Below are positions 1-6,413 of a stretch of DNA of 6,828 nt, piece after piece (within the stretch, counting starts at the first letter, position 1; the number at the start of each line of letters is the position of its first letter). The translations under genes and the position numbers were made by a program. The notes under the pieces are model-generated. The model saw nothing but the letters and a program-made list of their open reading frames with translations, ran no database searches and was not told the origin of the DNA. The DNA is taken from NCBI GenBank assembly GCA_905372445.1, contig CAJPPF010000125.1:1-6828 (forward strand), in the 5' to 3' direction. Source of the DNA: an uncultured Prevotella sp. GTDB taxonomy: Bacteria; Bacteroidota; Bacteroidia; Bacteroidales; Bacteroidaceae.

Positions 1-105
1 GTTTTTGTTTTTTGGAACAATAAACAATGGATTCATCATGCTACTGACAAGTGATAATACTATCAGACCGCAACATATAGAAAGCGTTAAAATCGAAATA
101 CTCAT
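1..105 (-). CDS. N-terminal start of an unidentified membrane protein (partial, runs off the left edge)
   Basis: An ATG at 103-105 opens 35 codons on the minus strand with no stop before base 1. It begins only 4 bases after the lysA stop codon and on the same strand, the spacing expected of the next gene in the operon. The peptide begins MSISILTLSICCGLIVLSLV, so residues about 4-22 form one strongly hydrophobic stretch: a membrane anchor or an uncleaved signal sequence. It is followed by SSMMNPLFIVPKNKN, which turns polar and basic. No lipobox is visible in the visible part. I do not recognise the family, and too little is present to assign a function. The call rests on position, an open frame and hydrophobicity; 35 codons could still be open by chance. 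Confidence 0.5.
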   Translation of the reverse strand, partial: MSISILTLSICCGLIVLSLVSSMMNPLFIVPKNKN

Positions 106-109
106 TTTA

Positions 110-1270
110 TTAGAAAAGATCTTCTGTTATGTATCCTATAGGCAACTTGCGACAATTGTACTGTGATGCCATTATTTCACCATAAGCACCTGCTGAGCGT
201 AAAGCGATAAAATCGCCACGGCAAGCTTTATTTATGTCAACAGCCTTGGCAAAGATATCACTTGATTCGCAGATAGGACCGACAACATCATAGGTCTCAA
301 ACGGCTCGTCGCTCGAGATATTTTCAATTTTGTGATATGCTTGATATAATGCAGGTCGAATAAGGTCTGTCATGCCGGCATCGACAATACAAAACTGCTT
401 GAATGTTCCTTTCTTGACGTATAGTGTCTTTGTAATTAATGTTCCACACTGGGCAACGACAGACCTGCCGAGTTCAAAATGTAACTTTTGCCCAGGTCGT
501 AGGCGGAGATGACGGGCATAAGTGTTGAAATACTCGGTGAAGTCAGGTATAGCTTCTCGGTTAGGGTGTTCATAGCTGACTCCCAACCCACCACCAACAT
601 TGATGTTCTTAACATTTATATGATGCTTTTCCAGTTGATCTTGTAGCTCGTTGATTCGATTGCATAGAGCCTGAAAGTCCGACATATCGCAAATCTGACT
701 TCCAATGTGGAAGTGCAGACCGGTGAACCGTACGTTTTCCATACTCGCAGCTGCCTCTATTACTGTCTCCATATCTTTCATGGCTATACCAAACTTATTC
801 TCTGCCAGCCCCGTTGTAATATTTGCATGTGTGTGAGCTCCGATGTTAGGATTGATACGGAATGCAACGTTGGCAACTTTATTTTTGTTCTCTGCCAGCT
901 TATTGATTATCTCCAGTTCTGGCAGACTCTCAACATTAAAGCAAAGGATATTCTTCTCCAGTCCAAGATTTATCTCCCAATCACTTTTTCCAACTCCTGC
1001 ATATACAATCTTATTTGCAGGAAAACTTGCATCCAGACATGCAAGTATTTCTCCACCACTAACACAATCAGCCCCAAGTCCACTGTTGCTGATTATGTTT
1101 AGAATCTTTGGATTGGCATTCGCTTTTACTGCATAATACACCTCATATCCCTCGTGCTTAGATGTTTCTTCCCGTATAGCATCAAGCGTAGCACGCAGAA
1201 TAGAGGTGTCATAATAGTAAAAAGGAGTCTCAATCTTTTTAAACTTCTCTAAAGGGAATCTTCCTTTCAT
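110..1270 (-). CDS. lysA: diaminopimelate decarboxylase LysA
   Basis: A cytoplasmic PLP enzyme that decarboxylates meso-diaminopimelate to L-lysine, the last step of lysine synthesis. With the start chosen here the protein has 386 residues, a normal length. It is a fold-type III (alanine racemase-like barrel) decarboxylase. The PLP lysine is K49 in YYAVKANANP. HFHIGSQ (about 186-192) and GGGLG (226-230) contact the cofactor phosphate, CESSDIF (334-340) carries the active-site cysteine of the partner subunit, and SAGAYG (359-364) closes the C-terminal domain. The frame is open up to a GTG at 1313-1315, which would overlap lysC by 26 bases. The ATG at 1268-1270 is preferred because it gives MKGRFPLEKF followed by the conserved TPFYYYD and leaves a clean 19-base gap after the lysC stop. 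It lies directly downstream of lysC and is probably co-transcribed with it. No attenuator or lysine riboswitch is visible. Confidence 0.95.
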   Translation of the reverse strand: MKGRFPLEKFKKIETPFYYYDTSILRATLDAIREETSKHEGYEVYYAVKANANPKILNIISNSGLGADCVSGGEILACLDASFPANKIVYAGVGKSDWEINLGLEKNILCFNVESLPELEIINKLAENKNKVANVAFRINPNIGAHTHANITTGLAENKFGIAMKDMETVIEAAASMENVRFTGLHFHIGSQICDMSDFQALCNRINELQDQLEKHHINVKNINVGGGLGVSYEHPNREAIPDFTEYFNTYARHLRLRPGQKLHFELGRSVVAQCGTLITKTLYVKKGTFKQFCIVDAGMTDLIRPALYQAYHKIENISSDEPFETYDVVGPICESSDIFAKAVDINKACRGDFIALRSAGAYGEIMASQYNCRKLPIGYITEDLF

Positions 1271-1289
1271 AATGGTGTTGCCTGCTTTA

Positions 1290-2612
1290 TTATTGTCCTT
1301 TGAAGAGAACGTCACTCAGGTTCTTAAGAGCCTGCTTCTTGTCAGTCTCACGTATGAGGAAAGAGATATTATAGTTTGAACCTCCATAGGAAATCATTCT
1401 TACCGGAATATTCTTCATTGCCTCTGTAGCGAGTGTCTCAAAACCAAGATTAGCCCAGTCCAAGTCGCCAACAACGCATACTATGCACATGTCTTGATCG
1501 ACAGTGACAGTACCGAACTTCTTCAATTCGTCGACAATATCATTTAGATGTTTGTTGTTATCTATAGACATTGATACACCTACCTCGCTGGTGGCAATCA
1601 TATCTATAGGAGTATCATAACTTTCAAATATTTCAAAGATTTTACGCAGGAAACCCGTTGCCAGGAGCATTCGTGATGATTTTATCTTGATAGCTGTGAT
1701 ATTGTCCTTTGCTGCTACTGCCTTTATTTTTCCACGCATTATGACATTATCTATAATTGTGCCATGAGCGTCTGGGGCCATAGTGTTGAGAAGCCGGACG
1801 GGGATTCCCGCAAACTTTGCAGGCTGAACACATGTAGGGTGGAGAATCTTTGCTCCGAAGTATGCCAATTCCGCTGCCTCCTCAAAGTTTAGCTGGTGTA
1901 CAGCTTCTGTATCGTCAACAATACGTGGGTCATTGTTATGCATTCCATCAATGTCGGTCCATATCTGAATCTCATCGGCTGACAATGCTGCACCAATAAG
2001 ACTCGCAGAATAATCAGAGCCACCACGCAACAGGTTATCAACCTCACCATAGGCATTGCGGCATATAAAGCCTTGTGTAACATACACCTGATAACCCTCG
2101 TTTTGCTTCATGACATTTGCAAGCTTCTCCTTTATATATTCTGAGTCAGGCTCAGAGTTTTTATCGGTACGCATGAAGTCAAAAGCCGATAACAGTATTG
2201 CATTGATACCGGTTTCCTTAAGATAATTAACAACCATGTTGGTGCTGATTATCTCACCTTGTGCAACTATCGACTTCTCTTCAAAGCTTGTGAATAGCTC
2301 TTTAGTGAACGAACGTAGGTATTGAAACTCCTGACGCAGGAAATCTCGTGTTATATTTTTGTATTCATCAGTAGAGTAGAGCTCATCTACATGTCCAAAG
2401 TATTTTGCCTCAAGCAGATTGATTACTTCATTAGCGCCTTCTGGATTTTTTTTATAGAGATAATTGCTTATTTCTATTAAGGAATTGGTTGTTCCTGCCA
2501 TGGCAGATAAAACCACGAAAGTTGGTTCGCCCGACTTCGTTACTAAATGAGCGACATGTTTCATACGTTCAGGAGAACCAACTGAAGTTCCTCCGAATTT
2601 CATTACTTTCAT
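1290..2612 (-). CDS. lysC: aspartokinase LysC (monofunctional)
   Basis: A cytoplasmic kinase that phosphorylates L-aspartate, the committed step toward lysine, diaminopimelate, threonine and methionine. It has 440 residues, the size of a monofunctional aspartokinase; there is no fused homoserine dehydrogenase. The amino-acid kinase domain covers about residues 1-285: KFGGTSVG (5-12), VVLSAMAGTTNSL (33-45), RGGSDYSA (196-203), WTDIDG (218-223) with the DPR nucleotide site (228-230), and FGAKILHP (252-259). The remainder (about 300-440) has the pattern of two ACT regulatory domains, including TSEVGVSMSID (341-351) and a terminal SYGGSNYNISFLI segment, so feedback control by an end product such as lysine is expected from the family. 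The start is supported by an AAAAGGA Shine-Dalgarno 7-8 bases upstream (about 2620-2626), unusually good for this phylum. It follows the ftsE-like gene after a 44-base gap and precedes lysA by 19 bases. Confidence 0.95.
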   Translation of the reverse strand: MKVMKFGGTSVGSPERMKHVAHLVTKSGEPTFVVLSAMAGTTNSLIEISNYLYKKNPEGANEVINLLEAKYFGHVDELYSTDEYKNITRDFLRQEFQYLRSFTKELFTSFEEKSIVAQGEIISTNMVVNYLKETGINAILLSAFDFMRTDKNSEPDSEYIKEKLANVMKQNEGYQVYVTQGFICRNAYGEVDNLLRGGSDYSASLIGAALSADEIQIWTDIDGMHNNDPRIVDDTEAVHQLNFEEAAELAYFGAKILHPTCVQPAKFAGIPVRLLNTMAPDAHGTIIDNVIMRGKIKAVAAKDNITAIKIKSSRMLLATGFLRKIFEIFESYDTPIDMIATSEVGVSMSIDNNKHLNDIVDELKKFGTVTVDQDMCIVCVVGDLDWANLGFETLATEAMKNIPVRMISYGGSNYNISFLIRETDKKQALKNLSDVLFKGQ

Positions 2613-2656
2613 AATTGAATCCTTTTCTATTTTATTTATTCTGTTTTCAAGTGCTA

Positions 2657-3343
2657 TTACTCCTCAGGCATATTATTAACCTCGGAGATTCTACCGTCTT
2701 CACATTTGTATATGATACCTGGGAATTGCTTTATCATTCCCCTGTTGTGGGTCGACATTATAACGGCAGTTCCCGTCTTGCTGATGTCCTTTAGCAGACT
2801 CACAATCTGGGTTGCAGTCTCTGGATCGAGATTTCCTGTAGGTTCATCAGCGATAATCACCTTAGGACCATTAAGCAGAGCACGTGCTATAGCAATTCGC
2901 TGCTGTTCTCCGCCGGAGAGTTCATGTGGCTTGGCATTTTTCTTCTCAGTCATACCGACAGCCTCGAGTACTTCATCTATGCGCTCGTCGATACGTTCTT
3001 TATATTTCCACTTTGTTGCCTTTAATACAAACTCAAGATTCTTCTTGACTGTATGGTCGTGAAGCAGCTGAAAGTCCTGGAAGATAATTCCCATCTCACG
3101 ACGCAGTGCCGGCACATCCTTAATCTTAAGTTTCAGCATATCACGTCCTAAGACTTCTGCTTTTTCTGCTTCGCCATCATAGATATCAAGTTCTGCATAC
3201 ATGGTTTTAAGCAACGAACTTTTGCCAGAACCTACTTTCCCAATTATATATATAAATTCTCCTTCGTCTGCCTTGAAATTTGCTTCACCGAGAATTAGCG
3301 TGTTGCCTTGGTAGACATTTACTTTCTGATAATCTATTAGCAT
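2657..3343 (-). CDS. ftsE: FtsE-like ABC transporter ATP-binding protein
   Basis: A 228-residue single ABC ATPase domain with no membrane segment. All nucleotide-binding motifs are intact: Walker A GKVGSGKS (35-42), Q-loop Q89 in FQDFQLL, signature LSGGEQQ (142-148), Walker B VIIADEPT (162-169) with catalytic E167, D-loop GNLD (170-173), and H-loop H199 in STHN. Length and the EPTGNLDPET/MSTHNRGM pattern fit FtsE, the ATPase that with the permease FtsX regulates peptidoglycan hydrolases at the division site; MacB/LolD-type ATPases are the nearest alternative. Walker A has KVGSGK where E. coli-type FtsE has a P-S-G-A-G-K form, a variant I associate with Bacteroidetes FtsE. No ftsX is adjacent, so the partner must be elsewhere. 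The gene starts 24 bases after the terminal stop of the hisIE remnant, and no obvious Shine-Dalgarno precedes it, only AT-rich sequence. It probably heads the functional ftsE-lysC-lysA transcript. Confidence 0.85.
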   Translation of the reverse strand: MLIDYQKVNVYQGNTLILGEANFKADEGEFIYIIGKVGSGKSSLLKTMYAELDIYDGEAEKAEVLGRDMLKLKIKDVPALRREMGIIFQDFQLLHDHTVKKNLEFVLKATKWKYKERIDERIDEVLEAVGMTEKKNAKPHELSGGEQQRIAIARALLNGPKVIIADEPTGNLDPETATQIVSLLKDISKTGTAVIMSTHNRGMIKQFPGIIYKCEDGRISEVNNMPEE

Positions 3344-3367
3344 ATATAATATTCTTTATTTCAATAA

Positions 3368-3730
3368 TTAGTGCTTCTTCCAGCCTGTGTTATGACGTTC
3401 TATATGTTCAGCAGCCATATCTTCTATACGTAAGCCTTTGCTTGACAATAATACCATTAGATGATAAATCATGTCTGCACCTTCGCATATCAATCGTTCG
3501 TTCGTTCCGTTACAAGCTTCAATGGCAAGCTATAGGGCGTCTTCACACTCTTTCTGCGCCATTCGATTTAATCCGTTATTAAATAGAGAGGTAGCGTATG
3601 AACTTTCTGGCATCTCTTCGTGGCGTATGTTTATAGTTTGCCTTTACAATAAGGTCATCGCTGTCGCAGTCGGCTTAGATATTGACAAGTTCAAGATAGT
3701 TTCCTGATGTTTTGCTTGTCTGTATAAAAT
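3368..3730 (-). pseudogene. hisIE: decayed hisIE (phosphoribosyl-AMP cyclohydrolase / phosphoribosyl-ATP pyrophosphatase)
   Basis: Minus-strand translation gives two clear pieces of the bifunctional histidine enzyme in different frames. Piece 1, about 3728 down to 3636, reads TSGNYLELVNI, stop, ADCDSDDLIVKAN, which is the middle of HisI; a TAA at 3675-3677 replaces the lysine expected there. Piece 2, about 3628 down to 3371, reads RHEEMPESSYATSLFNNGLN, then MAQKECEDAL, stop, LAIEACNGTNERLICEGADM, then IYHLMVLLSSKGLRIEDMAA and EHIERHNTGWKKH with the native TAA at 3368-3370. This is nearly all of HisE, with a TAG at 3530-3532 where a glutamate is expected. Between them the HisI C-terminus with its conserved histidine/cysteine metal site (GPVCHTG...C) is missing, about 40 codons, and the frame shifts. 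The HisI N-terminus is absent or scrambled; weak traces may reach about 3772. Three independent lesions make this real decay. It sits at the head of the ftsE-lysC-lysA block, its probable ancestral place. Confidence 0.9.
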
Positions 3731-3795
3731 AGCACGAAATATGTATTGAACACTCGTTAAACGAGGACAATGTCGAAGTTTTATTATAAACTGAT

Positions 3796-3804
3796 GCAAA
3801 TTTA
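3796..3804 (-). promoter_or_regulatory. Putative -7 box for the leftward hisIE-remnant/ftsE-lysC-lysA transcript
   Basis: Read on the minus strand these bases are TAAATTTGC, a full match to the Bacteroidetes -7 consensus TAnnTTTGC. It is the only such match I found on this strand between ftsE and mtaB, and it lies just upstream of the hisIE remains, where the original hisIE promoter would be. No TTTG stands at the usual -33 distance; a TTGG (minus strand of 3837-3840) is 32 bases upstream instead. The predicted start is near 3788-3792. With hisIE dead, this promoter would give the ftsE message a leader of about 450 bases. Confidence 0.45.
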
Positions 3805-3850
3805 ATAAAAATTCTTGGTAATGTAGAAGGTAAAGACCAAATTTTTGTAG

Positions 3851-3859
3851 TAACTTTGC
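3851..3859 (+). promoter_or_regulatory. Putative -7 box for mtaB
   Basis: TAACTTTGC matches the Bacteroidetes -7 consensus TAnnTTTGC exactly and lies 75 bases before the mtaB ATG. The -33 TTTG is not at the standard distance; a TTGG at 3815-3818 is 32 bases upstream, mirroring the leftward promoter. The predicted start near 3863-3868 would place the stem-loop at 3876-3904 almost at the 5' end of the message. Confidence 0.5.
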
Positions 3860-3875
3860 AGTCTTAATTATTATC

Positions 3876-3904
3876 TCTGTGTTTTCTTATCATGAAAACA
3901 CAGA
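3876..3904 (+). promoter_or_regulatory. Stem-loop in the mtaB 5' leader
   Basis: A perfect 11-bp stem (TCTGTGTTTTC 3876-3886 and GAAAACACAGA 3894-3904) encloses a 7-base loop, TTATCAT. It ends 30 bases before the mtaB ATG. The T run at 3922-3928 starts 17 bases after the stem, too far for a standard terminator, so a 5'-end stabilising or translational control element fits better. The ATG of a five-codon mini-ORF (3892-3909, MKTQN) begins in the loop and runs down the right arm. Confidence 0.6.
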
Positions 3905-3934
3905 ATTGAATACATAGAAAGTTTTTTTAGGAAC

Positions 3935-5299
3935 ATGATTGATTCATCAGTATTTCAGGGAAAGAAGGCAAAATATTATACATTAGGTTGCAAATTAAAC
4001 TTTTCGGAGACATCTACATTTGGCAGAATGCTTTCTGAAATGGGTGTTATAGATGCAAAGGAGGATGAGACGGCTGACATCTGTCTAATCAATACATGTT
4101 CTGTGACAGAGATGGCAGATGCAAAATGTCGTCAGCAGATAAGAAAAATGGTGCGTCAGAATCCTGGTTCGTTTGTGGTTGTCACGGGATGTTATGCTCA
4201 ATTGAAGCCTGAAAATGTTGCTAAAATTGACGGTGTAGGATTGGTCTTGGGAAGTAATGAGAAGGCTGATCTTATTCAGTATCTCTCTGATGCGTGGACT
4301 GAAGATATTTCACTTGATAACAGTGAAAAAGATTTGCAAAATAACAAGAAGTGTCATTTTGTTAAGACAAAGGAAATCAAGTCTTTTGCTCCTTCTTGTT
4401 CTCGTGGCAATAGAACACGTTTTTTTCTGAAGGTTCAAGATGGATGCAACTACTTCTGTACTTATTGTACAATACCTTATGCACGTGGCTTCTCACGAAA
4501 TCCTTCGATAGAATCGCTTGTAAAACAATCAGAGCAAGCCGCAGCGGAGGGTGGAAAAGAGATTGTTCTCACGGGAGTAAACATTGGCGACTTTGGAAGA
4601 ACCACCGGCGAAACGTTTCTTGATCTTGTAAAAGCGCTTGATAAAGTGGAAGGCATAGAGCGTTTCAGGATAAGTAGCCTTGAGCCTGATCTACTTGATG
4701 ATGAGCTTATACGCTATTGTGCAGAAGAGTCTCGTTCATTTATGCCACATTTCCATATACCTCTGCAAAGTGGTTCTGATGAAATCTTACGATTAATGCA
4801 TCGCCGTTATGACAAGGCTCTCTTTGCACATAAAATCAGTCTTATCAAAGAGATGATGCCGGATGCTTTTATTGGCGTTGACGTGATGGTAGGGTGTCGG
4901 GGAGAAACTCCTGAGCTTTTTGAGGAATGTTATGATTTCCTAAAGTCACTCGATGTTACCCAACTCCATGTTTTCCCTTATAGCGAACGCCCCGGAACAT
5001 CGGCATTAAACATTCCTTACACTGTCGATTCTGTCGAGAAAAAGCGTCGTTCACAACTATTGCTTGAGTTGTCCGAGCAAAAGACGAATGCATTCTATGC
5101 TTCTTATATCGGTCAGTGCCGTGATGTCTTGCTCGAAAATGCTTCTCGCGGGAAGATAATGCATGGCTTTACTGATAATTATATTCGTGTAGAACTACCG
5201 GCTGGCTCGTACAATGAAGTCCTCGATAATCAGATTCGACGTGTACGTCTTTTAGGATTTAATTATAAGAAGACGGCATTGCGTTGTGAGCTGTTATAA
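3935..5299 (+). CDS. mtaB: tRNA t6A37 C2-methylthiotransferase MtaB (radical SAM)
   Basis: A 454-residue cytoplasmic enzyme of the MiaB/RimO/MtaB methylthiotransferase family. It converts N6-threonylcarbamoyladenosine at position 37 of ANN-decoding tRNAs to its 2-methylthio form, which supports accurate decoding. The N-terminal UPF0004-type domain binds one [4Fe-4S] cluster through C19 (LGCKLNFSE), C55 (NTCSVT) and C86 (GCYAQ). The radical-SAM cluster is held by C171, C175 and C178 in CNYFCTYCTIPYARG. GVNIGDFG (214-221), RISSLEPD (245-252) and PHFHIPLQSGS (271-281) follow, and a TRAM-like RNA-binding segment occupies about 390-454. CTYCxIPYARG and SSLEP favour MtaB over MiaB (CTFCVVPYTRG) and RimO; this assignment is from family knowledge. 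The ATG at 3935 gives the usual short N-terminus before LGCK. It is transcribed divergently from the hisIE/ftsE block with a structured leader. Confidence 0.93.
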   Translation: MIDSSVFQGKKAKYYTLGCKLNFSETSTFGRMLSEMGVIDAKEDETADICLINTCSVTEMADAKCRQQIRKMVRQNPGSFVVVTGCYAQLKPENVAKIDGVGLVLGSNEKADLIQYLSDAWTEDISLDNSEKDLQNNKKCHFVKTKEIKSFAPSCSRGNRTRFFLKVQDGCNYFCTYCTIPYARGFSRNPSIESLVKQSEQAAAEGGKEIVLTGVNIGDFGRTTGETFLDLVKALDKVEGIERFRISSLEPDLLDDELIRYCAEESRSFMPHFHIPLQSGSDEILRLMHRRYDKALFAHKISLIKEMMPDAFIGVDVMVGCRGETPELFEECYDFLKSLDVTQLHVFPYSERPGTSALNIPYTVDSVEKKRRSQLLLELSEQKTNAFYASYIGQCRDVLLENASRGKIMHGFTDNYIRVELPAGSYNEVLDNQIRRVRLLGFNYKKTALRCELL

Positions 5300-5371
5300 T
5301 ATTTGACATTTAATAAATTTGACTTAAATTGCATATTTCTCACTATAATTTCATCTTTTTTAGCAATTTTA

Positions 5372-5403
5372 TTTGGTAGTTTAAATTTCTTTTACTACTT
5401 TTG
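5372..5403 (+). promoter_or_regulatory. Bacteroidetes-type promoter for the GldB-like lipoprotein
   Basis: TTTG at 5372-5375 (-33), a 20-base spacer, then TACTTTTG at 5396-5403 (-7, consensus TAnnTTTG). This is the best-formed promoter in the window: both boxes and the spacing fit the phylum consensus. The predicted start is near 5407-5412, about 20 bases before the GTG start codon, so the untranslated leader is very short and the gene can be expressed independently of mtaB. The rest of the 130-base gap after mtaB is AT-rich. It carries two ATTTGAC copies 16 bases apart (5301-5307, 5317-5323) and no convincing terminator. Confidence 0.65.
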
Positions 5404-5406
5404 TAA

Positions 5407-5433
5407 ATGAAAAATACAAAAGATTTAACGTGA
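5407..5433 (+). CDS. Possible eight-codon leader ORF overlapping the lipoprotein start
   Basis: ATG AAA AAT ACA AAA GAT TTA ACG TGA encodes MKNTKDLT. Its TGA overlaps the GTG start of the next gene in the four bases GTGA (5430-5433), the classic arrangement for translational coupling. It starts at or next to the predicted transcription start, so it might be leaderless or not transcribed in full. It is very short and could be chance. An alternative reading is that ribosomes load on this AUG and hand over to the weak GTG. Confidence 0.25.
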   Translation: MKNTKDLT

Positions 5434-6230
5434 GAAAAATATACATTGTCTTCCTCCTTTGCTTAATGTTGCTTTCGGCTTGCGAAATGACACTACCAAA
5501 GTTAGCATCGACAACTTCGGCTGACAGCATACTGATAGAGCGTTACGACCGGGTAGAAGCACGCTATCTTACTACCGGCGACTTTGCTGCTTTACAGGAG
5601 ATGAATACTCAATATCCTACTCAGACACGCGCTCTTATTGAGGATATTCTTAAATTGGGTAATGTATACGAGTCTGACATCAATAAACGTCTACTTGAAT
5701 TCTATCAAGACTCAACACTTCAAAATGTCATATATGCCTCACAGTCACAGTATGCTGACATGAGTGATATTACAGAAGAACTTAAGAGGGTGTTTACGAA
5801 TTTACAGCGTGAAATTCCAGAACTGGAAATTCCGAAGTTCTATACACAGATTGGAGCCTTTGATCAAAGTATCGTTGTTGATGATATGTCAATAGGAATA
5901 TCCTTAGATAAATATCTTGGTAAGGACTTTCCTTCATATCTACGATTCTATGACGAACAGCAACGAAGGTCAATGACCCGTGAATATATTGTATATGATT
6001 GTCTGGTATTCTATCTTATAAGTCAATATCCGTTGTCTGGTTTCGATGCGCTCTCACAGCATGAACGTGATCTTTATCTCGGAAAGTTTTTATGGTCTGC
6101 AAATGTCATTACAGGTAAAAAAATGTTTGTTAATGATGCAACACGCCATATAGATGTTTTCATGAAGAAACATAAAGAGTTTAGAATTAAGGACCTGATG
6201 AAAATGAATGATATAAACCTGCCTATATAA
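5430..6230 (+). CDS. GldB-like lipoprotein
   Basis: A 266-residue predicted lipoprotein. Residues 1-17 are a signal peptide (MRK then a hydrophobic core) ending in the lipobox LSAC, with C18 as the lipidated cysteine. The body matches my recollection of the GldB family of Bacteroidetes: an N-terminal RYDRVEARYLTTGD segment (38-51), a short-helix region around EMNTQYPTQTRALIED (57-72), and most diagnostic IGISLDKYLGKDFPSY (155-170) followed by REYIVYDCLVFYLI (184-197) and YLGKFLWSANVITGKKMF (216-233). GldB is an essential gliding-motility lipoprotein in Flavobacterium, but relatives occur in non-gliding Bacteroidales, where the role is unknown; envelope localisation is the safe inference. No HExxH metal site is present. 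The start is a GTG: it alone gives a complete signal peptide, and the upstream ATG at 5407 is out of frame. It has its own promoter 27 bases upstream. Confidence 0.7.
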   Translation: MRKIYIVFLLCLMLLSACEMTLPKLASTTSADSILIERYDRVEARYLTTGDFAALQEMNTQYPTQTRALIEDILKLGNVYESDINKRLLEFYQDSTLQNVIYASQSQYADMSDITEELKRVFTNLQREIPELEIPKFYTQIGAFDQSIVVDDMSIGISLDKYLGKDFPSYLRFYDEQQRRSMTREYIVYDCLVFYLISQYPLSGFDALSQHERDLYLGKFLWSANVITGKKMFVNDATRHIDVFMKKHKEFRIKDLMKMNDINLPI

Positions 6231-6371
6231 TGTATGTGATATCATTTGTTGTCATTTACAGTATTTTGTCTTATAATACATTCTATTCATATCAACTTAC
6301 AGGCAGTTTAGACGTAAATATACCGAGTTCGAGATAAGAACTGTCTTGTAAAAGTTATAGAAATTTTATTC

Positions 6372-6413
6372 AAAACTGACATTTCGTAAAGAAAATTCCT
6401 CTTTACAGTTTTT
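6372..6413 (+). terminator. Compound hairpin, possible terminator for the lipoprotein gene
   Basis: Inner stem GTAAAGA (6386-6392) / TCTTTAC (6400-6406) with a 7-base loop. Outer stem AAAACT (6372-6377) / AGTTTT (6407-6412), with an unpaired stretch on the left side. The structure ends in TTTTT (6409-6413), as in a rho-independent terminator on the plus strand, but the stem is AT-rich and most of the T run is inside the outer stem. It lies about 140 bases after the lipoprotein stop. No better terminator is visible closer. Confidence 0.4.

Larger units (their letters stand above)
3796..3859. repeat. Imperfect inverted repeat spanning the divergent promoters
   Basis: Left arm 3796-3818 (begins GCAAATTTAATA, ends CTTGG) and right arm 3837-3859 (begins CCAAATTTTTG, ends AACTTTGC) are reverse complements at 17 of 23 positions, separated by 18 bases. 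The outer GCAAA/TTTGC ends are the two outward-facing -7 boxes, and the inner TTGG/CCAA ends are also matched. The symmetry partly follows from having two similar promoters back to back, but it extends beyond the boxes, so a dimeric regulator binding here is possible. Confidence 0.55.

Noticed and set aside
707..1136. Plus-strand open frames opposite lysA (707-1102 and 843-1136)
   Set aside because: They lie antisense inside a fully conserved lysA, lack domains, and are explained as shadows.
1271..1315. Upstream GTG (1313-1315) as the lysA start
   Set aside because: It would overlap lysC by 26 bases and add 15 polar residues not typical of the family; the ATG at 1268-1270 fits better.
1889..2083. 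Minus-strand 64-codon frame inside lysC
   Set aside because: Out-of-frame shadow of the aspartokinase kinase domain.
2706..3062. Plus-strand 118-codon frame opposite the ftsE-like gene
   Set aside because: Antisense to conserved Walker B and signature motifs; no domain of its own.
3280..3707. Plus-strand frames of 100 and 78 codons (3280-3582, 3471-3707)
   Set aside because: They are antisense to the hisIE remnant, which explains the sequence much better.
3368..3730. Sequencing error as the cause of the broken hisIE
   Set aside because: Two separate substitutions to stop codons plus a deletion of about 40 codons are too many independent lesions for base-calling errors.
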